A stretch of 64,000 nt of DNA from Mesorhabditis belari (taxonomy: Eukaryota; Nematoda; Chromadorea; Rhabditida; Rhabditidae): contig CAUEEP010000914.1 in the NCBI GenBank assembly GCA_958450365.1, positions 1,343,118 through 1,407,117 on the forward strand. Reading direction: 5' to 3'. This document shows, one piece after another, positions 57,145-64,000 of this stretch (position 1 is its first letter; the number at the start of each line of letters is the position of its first letter). Below the pieces are notes generated by a model. The model saw only the letters and a program-made list of their open reading frames with translations, did no database searches and had not been told where the DNA came from. A program made the position numbers and the translations under genes.

Positions 57145-60100
57145 TCAGGCCCAGAATTGAGCGTTGTCCAAGACGACGACGAGTTCTTTGCACAAGCGGT
57201 CGTAGTACACTCGCGACTGTTCCTCATCGGCCTGACGGTTCGATCCGCTGCTAGTCATCGACACGTTATCCGGAACTCCACTAAAACGCACATACAATTG
57301 ACAAAGGAAATTCTTGAAACCCGCTGCGAAGTACATCTCCTCCACGCTTGGAAAGGTTCATTGCCGCATAGAGATGGGCAGGTATTCCAGTTGGGCACAT
57401 CGAGACACCATGAGCTGAAAATATTAAATATCCAAACATACGTAAACTTTTTTACCATAGGACATTGCATTTCCGATCCACGAAAGGTGATCACTGGTCC
57501 AAAGAGGCGCCGTCTCAGTCTGATAAGCCAAGAAAAGACGAGTTGGACGAGAAGTTCCCTAGAAAAAGTTAAACCACATTTCCGCAATTTACGCCGAAAA
57601 CCCACAATTTGACCCTTCTGCGAAACGATGAAAGCATCAACGACTCCAGGACGAGCATCGACAATTCCTTGTGTAATGGTTGTACCGGCAGGCAAGTTCG
57701 AGTCCACTGGTCGTCCACCAGGCGCTGCATCAGTGCGCAAAAGACTAACGGTAAAGAAAATGAGCCATAAGATCGAACTAAGCACAAACCGCATTGAGCT
57801 GTGGACGATGGTGAGAACGACATAGATCTGCGGGTCAATTCCAAGTGCCTTGGTTGCCGCCTTGATTCCGTCTTTACCGTCGATTTCGTCCTGGGCATTC
57901 TTGTACATCTCGCCTTCACTGAGTCCACCGCGGAAAATGATGATCTTCTTCGGGTGCTCGCCGACCTCTTTCTTGAAGTTCTCCAAAGCCGAGATGAAAT
58001 TTTCCTTCAACGAGCTAAAACAATTAATTCATCTGTGTCAAATCTGTTCTAAATGCCTACCTAATCAACACTTGACGTGCCGGCTGCCACCAATATTTTC
58101 CTCGGAAAGCCGTTGGCGTCTCAGTGCTGTAGCACATCTAAACGAATAAATCGTTTCAAAACGTGTCAAAAAAGCGACAAGCAACTCACTCCAACAGTTG
58201 ATGGAGTCTTCATTTCAGTGCCAGCTTGTTGGTCGAAGATAGATTGCGGTCCATCATGCGAAACGCTCAATCCGACATACATCACAGACTTTCCGAAGAA
58301 CTCGGTGTTCCTAAAATATATCGATTAAATCACAAACACAAACAGGCAAAATCCTTACATCTCGGCAGAATTATGCGCGCTTTGAAGCATATTGGGCGTG
58401 ATCGCGATCGAGTAGTTGATGCCGCCAAGCTTTTGATTCATTTTCAGCAGAATGTTCTGCACTGATTGCGAACCCATCGGTCGTGAGTTGATTCCAAGCG
58501 TGGGACAAGCGAGATGTTGAGTGACGACGCCAGCCTTCTGTTCCGCGTATTTGATCATCCCTAAAGACACTTCGATCATCAGCACTTCGATAATAAACCC
58601 AACTGTGTCCCTCCGTGTCGGTGTTCTTCACGGCCCCAACAAAGATCACGAATTTGAATCCGCGCGCCTTCAGCTCCCCCATCGCCCTTGCTGCTTCGTC
58701 GTCGCTCATCGAATTCCAATGGCAAACTTCACCCTGAACATTCTTAATTAATCGGAAAGTAATCTCTAAACCAAACCCTCGTCAGATTTTCAGTGCCATC
58801 TAGACCATGATTGCGAGCTGCATCAGCAAGCATTTGAAGCGGACCATTGAGTTGGTCGGGATGGCGAACAGCTTGGCGATAAATCACCACGGCAGTCTTT
58901 CCAATCTTTGCTGGCTTGTAGAAGCGCTCGCGGAAAGTGCCATTCCAATTCAGCTCATTGGGGCTCTGGTCCTGATCGGGTCCAAAAGTCTAAAGATTAC
59001 CATTAGGCACGAGACTTTGAAATTCGATCACCTTCGAGCCAAACACCAAAGCGGGGCGGATCACTTGAACTGCGTCCACTTCCACGGGCCTCTGCTCAAC
59101 GGTGACACCAAATTGTTGAAGATACAGATTGCCCCTGAATTCACTTGATACTGCCCAATAAGCACACCAACTGTCCGAGGCCCATTTGTGGAATAAGTTG
59201 CTCCATATCTCTCTGGTGCTCATCTGGCTTGAGACGGGTCATCTCGACGACTTTGGCCTGTTGGTCCTTCAGCTTTCCCACTGGAACACTTTGAATCGGA
59301 CTCACCTCGAGCAGCTAAATAAAAAGTTAAAAGATCAGATTAAAAGCTCAACCTCGAGCGGATAGTACGAGCTCTGGCCTTTCTTGTTCTCAGTGGCAAG
59401 TGGTAAACTTGGAGCTAAAGCAATCTCGAATTGGATAGTTGGAACAAGTTAACTTACCCCTCAAAGTCAACTTGTAGCGTTCTTGGTAGTACATGGCAAC
59501 GCTTTGATCGAGTCCAGGGATGATACATCTAAAAAGTATGACTTACAATTTCCTACTTTCAAACGTACTCTTTTGCAGACTCCTTGTGCACGTGATGAAC
59601 CCCTAAAAGTAACCATTTTAAAAAGTCACAATCTGCTTTATGCTTACCAAAGTCGAAATTAGCGTCGAGATGTGTTGTCGTCACAATCACATCTAAAACA
59701 GGAATTATCACAAAAAAACATTGCCAAACTTTTTGCTAAATCCCTTATGGCGCTTTCCTTCTTGAGCATCTGTGCAAGATCGTGGTCGTTTCTGGCTCCG
59801 GAGCGCATCATCAAGAACTCGTGGAAGTTTCCTGGCTTGTAGAAAGGCTTTGTCTTCACTAAAAGCAAACGTCAACTAGATCAAGTAAACAAAAGGACAA
59901 ACCCGCCAAGTTCAGCGAGTATTGTGGGTTTCCTGATTTGGCCGACACAAGCTTGACGCTCTTCTCAAATCCTTTGCGCACCACGATTCCTTGTCCGATG
60001 TCAGTTTCCATGTTTTCGCGAGAAGACTAAATAATACAGTTATTATTGCCTCATTTGTTGGAACACCTTGTGAAAGTAGGCACCCTTGATGTAGTGGAAG

Positions 60101-61646
60101 TCGTTACTGAAAGAAGCTTTGTCAACGTTAAGCGAAAAAACTAACTTGCGAAGAATCACTGCGGAAGTCAGAACATCCAAGAAAGCGGCGACATCTCTGT
60201 AGTTCTCCACTTGGTTCTCCTCTTCGTCCTGAACCTTAAAGTCAGCATTGCCAAGTGGGATGATCTTCGTATGTTCGAAGCGGAAAGTCACTCGCAGCAA
60301 ATTCTTCCTCGCAAAGGCCAAGCGATGTTTCTCGGGAATATCAACCTGAAATCCGTACAATTAAAAGTAAAATGCTATCCAACAAACCACTTCAAAGACA
60401 TGGCTTTTTCCATTAAGTGTGTCATCAATAGAGTAGATGCTTCCACCGCAATCGTAAACGCATTGATACGAAATGTCCGTGCCAAAAGCCCTAAATAAAA
60501 CTGGTTTGTAAACTCACACAAAGAACAAACTTCTTCAAGAGGGTCCTCATCAAACTCGACAATGCAGCTCTTTTGCGGTTGAGTGTAACACTAAATTTAG
60601 GTAAACCGTTCTTTTCATACACCGAAGTTTACGTGTTCTTGGAAGTTGCCGTGGCATCGAACTCCTTCGTTCCTCCATCTTTCGTTTGAACCGTGGCGGT
60701 CACCCAAACTTGGAATTTGTAGACGGATAGAGCCTTGTCCAGTGAGATCGCCAGATCGTTTGCAAGCACTTTTCCAACGGCGTGTGTCTTCATTCCCAAC
60801 TAAAAATAAGGACGTAACACTCTTTAAACCCTTTAAACAAGTATGTGTTGTATCCGATTGGAATTGAAACATTATTGCACAGTCTGGTATCAGGTTTTGA
60901 ATCATTATCTGGAAATTTCATAGAAGTTGAACTCTGGCAACCCAAAAAATAGTTTGTTTCCAGATTTTGATGTTTTAGTTTGAATTGACAGTAGAATGCA
61001 GAAAAGAAAGCCTTTTTTCAGCAAAATGGGAGCCCAAAGGGCTGTTCTAGGCTGCCAGAGTTAAACTTCTATGAAATTTCTAAATAATGATTAAAAACAT
61101 GTTAGCAAACCGTGCAAAAATGTTTCAATCCAAATTGGACACAACATATAAACCACTAATACTTCATTTTTGACGAAAGACAGTTAAGCTCACAAAACTA
61201 ACCTCATTAGGTTGGTTCTGCGTTGACCGGCCCCACGGAGCTCCACCGCCTCCTCGTCCACGACCTCCTCTGAAGCCACCTTCGCCACCTCGTCCACTGT
61301 AGTCGCTGCGTCCACCTTCGTAGCCCCCTCGACCGCCACCATATCCTCCTCGGCCTCCGTATCCCCCGCGTCCACCGTCTCCATCTCGATTCGACCCGCT
61401 ATCGTTTCGGTATCCCCCGCCGCCACCACGTCCGCCTCGATCCGAATCTAAAACAAACGAATTAGCAATGTATTTGTATAAACTTTACGCTTAATAAATT
61501 CATCAAAACCTAAGAGGTCGCCACAACCATCAAGCAAGAAGTACACTCAGCACTAACATAAAAAATGAAAACTTACACGAACCGCCACCTCCTCCATAGC
61601 TTCGACGTCCTCCGCCGGACTCAGTGTCCCAATCTTGACGCGACAT
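57145..61646 (-). CDS. Argonaute, RG-rich N-terminus, slicer residues lost (right copy)
   Basis: Mirror copy of the 44596-49094 gene with the same exon structure, RG-rich start, PAZ, MID and PIWI and the same missing DDH residues (GLSVSHDG, FRGGLSEGE, PAHLYAAMNL). Protein-level changes seen are few, e.g. TPTC to THTC-type differences in non-coding frames only. No private stop was found, so both copies look equally functional. Its intron between HSSMR and LLRTDAAPG is 45 nt and diverged from the left copy. Here it has no stop, so an unspliced transcript would stay in frame. The gene converges on the GT92 spacer. Confidence 0.85.
60841..61150. mobile_element. Foldback/MITE in Argonaute intron (right arm)
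   Basis: Mirror of 45093-45403, inherited with the duplication. Confidence 0.75.
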
Positions 61647-62340
61647 TTCGTTGAAAGCTTTTCAAGACCAAAAGAAATGATGAATAGATGCTGATAAAGG
61701 TAACAAAAAAGAAAGAACAAACAATGCAAACGTGGTTATGGAGCTGGTGGGGAGGTGAAAAAAGGGCAAGATTTTAGTTTAGCCCTAGCCAGCCGACGCT
61801 GCTCCCCAAAATATAAGCAAGCTCACTTCAAACTTAATAAATTTTAAACAAGTTCTGCACAAAATGAGTTTCGATTTTTGAAAAACATTAAGCATTCACA
61901 GCTAAAGTGACGAAATCGTGCAAACTTTTAAAAAGTCCCCAAAAGTAGCCCCAATTCGAAATGAGACGCTTTTACGAAAATTTCCCCGACGAGATAACTT
62001 TTAATTTTGAAATTTAAATTTCAAGATTGAATATCTTTAACGTAGAGGAGAAAACGAGTATATAAGGGGAAAAGGCAATTTCGATTTCTGGATGTTTGAA
62101 AATTGGCGAAGCTCAATGAATCGACTTTTTTTGAGGGACACTTGTGGGCGCTACTTCAAAAGTATAATCAGCACCATTTTAATATATTTATTGCGATCAT
62201 TGTTCAAATGCAAAGACAAAAACGGGCACATCATAACATAGACTAACGACAATTCGACTACCAAAAAGAAATCAATCGGTGTGTATAAAAAGAGATTTAA
62301 AATGTTGTGTTTTTGAAGCAATTGTTCCCTTCGGAGTCAT

Positions 62341-63840
62341 TCACTTCTTTCCGCTTTTGTCCTTGGCGACCGCGTCGCTCTCCTTGCTTTGACTTTCTTG
62401 ACTCGACACTTGACGATCACCACTCTTGCCTCGGCTAAACTTATTCATTAGAAGGCATAAAGATAGCTATATGAGCTCAGTACGGCAAAACCCAGGTAGA
62501 TCCTATATCAAGACTCGAAAAGCCTACCGAAACTGCACGTTTTGATTCTTTGCTCGCCACTTATCAAGAATTTCTTTCTTCTCGAGATCCTAAAGAGCAT
62601 TATCAATGAACATTAAAGCAATCACTTACCGCGGTGCCAGTAGTGCGACGACACATGAATCCAAGCTTGTTGTAGACAATAACATGTGGTATTGTAGGGT
62701 TCTCAAGTGTCTTCATCAATTCCCTAAATCACGAGCTTATCATAAGTAGCTAAGTTACTCAATTTTGCTTGGTATCTAGTTCTAAAGCCATTAAATATTC
62801 CCTTAAACAACATTAACAACATGCGTTTAACAATTTTAGAGGTTTTAATGGAAACTACACGGTATTCTTTTACAAAAAACAAGCCACTCACTCATTATCC
62901 TCGGTCCCAGGCGGCACAGCCAGCCAATTGCCGTGATTCTCATGGAAATGCTTTGTGAATTCCTTCTCGTTGTTGTCCTGTGAGAGGTAGATGATCTCAA
63001 GTTTCTCATCTTTCATTATTTCGTAGAATTTCTAAAGTTAAACTTGACAAATTAGTGGAAACCACGATACCTTCAAGTTCTCGACATTTCGCCGAGCCGA
63101 GCCGGCGAGAAAAGAAGCGCCCACGTAGATCACAATGAATTCTTTATCCTAATGTAAAGAATTATATATTTAGTTACTTCATAAATAAAACCTTGATCAA
63201 ATCGACGCCCTTTGCGGTGGTTTTGTCACGTCGAACGAGGGTTTTCTCCTTAAAATGAAATATTAAAAAGCAAATTCAATAATTAAACGTTCCACTATTC
63301 TTTTAATGTGTCTAGGCTTAAGACTTTAGTCAAGAAAGCCTGCAACACGATAAAATCCTAAATGACTAGAATGTTTAGAGAAGAACAAGCTCTAGAATGC
63401 TAGATTGAAGTCTGTCGGCTTATTTATCCATAAGGCAGCTCCAAAACCAGAATCTACCCTTCAAAACCTAGCCAAAATCGACTTTTTATCTCTTAGATAG
63501 CAAATTTTCTTCGTTTAAATCCGTAACTCTTGAAAAAAAGCTCAAAATCTCAAGTTTTCGATCAAAAACCGTTTAAAGACTGTCGAAAATTTTCTAGTAA
63601 AAATTTCTAGTAGGCTTTCTAGTAAAAAACAAGTATTAGGTTGGTGAAAAAGTCTTTTCGTTTTTTTTTCGTACTTCCGTTTAAAACCAACAAATGCATC
63701 AATTGAACTACGGTTTATTTCATTAGAATAGTCAATTATTTTTCTGAACGAAAAGACTTATTCACCAAACTAATAAGTTGGGTTAAGATCAAAAAACAAG
63801 CCTTAAGCGCCTCGAGAAAGCCGTTTCCTTTTGTGTTCAT
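62341..63840 (-). CDS. Nucleoredoxin-like thioredoxin-fold protein lacking active-site cysteines (right copy)
   Basis: Mirror of the gene at 42398-43895. All exons from EKTLVRRDKTTAKG to DKSGKK are present with the same splice sites and the same cysteine-free FLAGSA in place of WCPPC. The first exon (MNTKGNGFLEALK, ATG at 63840) carries the same uncertainty. The 5' flank beyond about 63925 differs from the left copy, so the two genes may have different promoters. Confidence 0.75.
63636..63773. mobile_element. mariner-type MITE in right arm
   Basis: Mirror of 42465-42600; here the left end reads TTAGGTTGGTGAAAAAGTC, closer to a canonical mariner end than the left-arm copy. TA on both sides. 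Confidence 0.75.
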
Positions 63841-64000
63841 CTTGACGACCGATCGAATGAGTTGTCCAGAGAAGTCAAATGAAGTCGAGAATGACTTTCC
63901 GTCATTTCTGTCAGCCTCTAAATTCAAATTGATCCTATGCAATTTGCGTTTTGAAGGTTATGTAACTTTCCAAATTTTCTATAAAGAACGGCTCTAATTG

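Larger units (their letters stand above)
56954..64000 (-). repeat. Right arm of large inverted duplication (continues past window)
   Basis: Reverse complement of 42252-49285, inner boundary at CTTTTATTCTTATTCTA (56954). The match is still intact at base 64000, so the true arm may be longer. The outermost stretch (about 63925-63965) already differs in content from the left arm. Confidence 0.95.

Overview
This window looks like chromosomal DNA of a free-living rhabditid nematode (Caenorhabditis or a close relative). The evidence is AT-rich sequence, many tiny exons joined by short introns with TTTCAG/TTTTAG acceptors, splice acceptors sitting directly before start codons (as in SL trans-splicing), nematode-type chemoreceptor and GT92 genes, and a nematode-style slicer-dead Argonaute. 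Several genes (RPB7, SEC11, ARFRP1) are, from memory, also close neighbours on C. elegans chromosome I, so part of the window may be conserved synteny.

Layout. 1-10 kb: a repeat-rich stretch with a broken 7TM chemoreceptor, small transposable elements (MITEs), a decayed scrap of an Argonaute 3' end, and one small unrecognised gene (8.5-9.6 kb, minus). 10.45-29.1 kb, minus: one very long gene of about 44 small exons that I identify as the CC2D2A / MKS-6 ciliary transition-zone protein. Almost every intron is swollen by its own private short-period tandem array, a foldback element or a MITE. 30.0-37.6 kb: a compact housekeeping cluster with SEC11 signal peptidase and RNA polymerase II subunit RPB7 (both minus, possibly one operon), ARFRP1 GTPase (plus, with a dead mariner transposon in an intron) and a diphosphoinositol-polyphosphate Nudix hydrolase (minus). 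37.6-42.2 kb: gene-free repeats and MITEs.

42.25-64.0 kb: a large inverted duplication. Two near-identical arms of about 7 kb (42252-49285 and 56954-64000, the second cut by the window edge) each carry a thioredoxin-fold gene lacking the catalytic cysteines and an RG-rich Argonaute lacking the slicer residues. The arms point at each other across a 7.7 kb spacer that holds a complete single-copy GT92 (DUF23) glycosyltransferase gene. The arms share an intronic MITE and an intronic foldback, so these predate the duplication.

The genes do not form one pathway. The points of most interest are the palindromic Argonaute pair, its older relic at 7.3 kb, and the intron-by-intron tandem arrays in the MKS-6 gene. 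Splice models were read by eye from reading frame and GT/AG sites and family similarity was judged from memory; no search or alignment was run.
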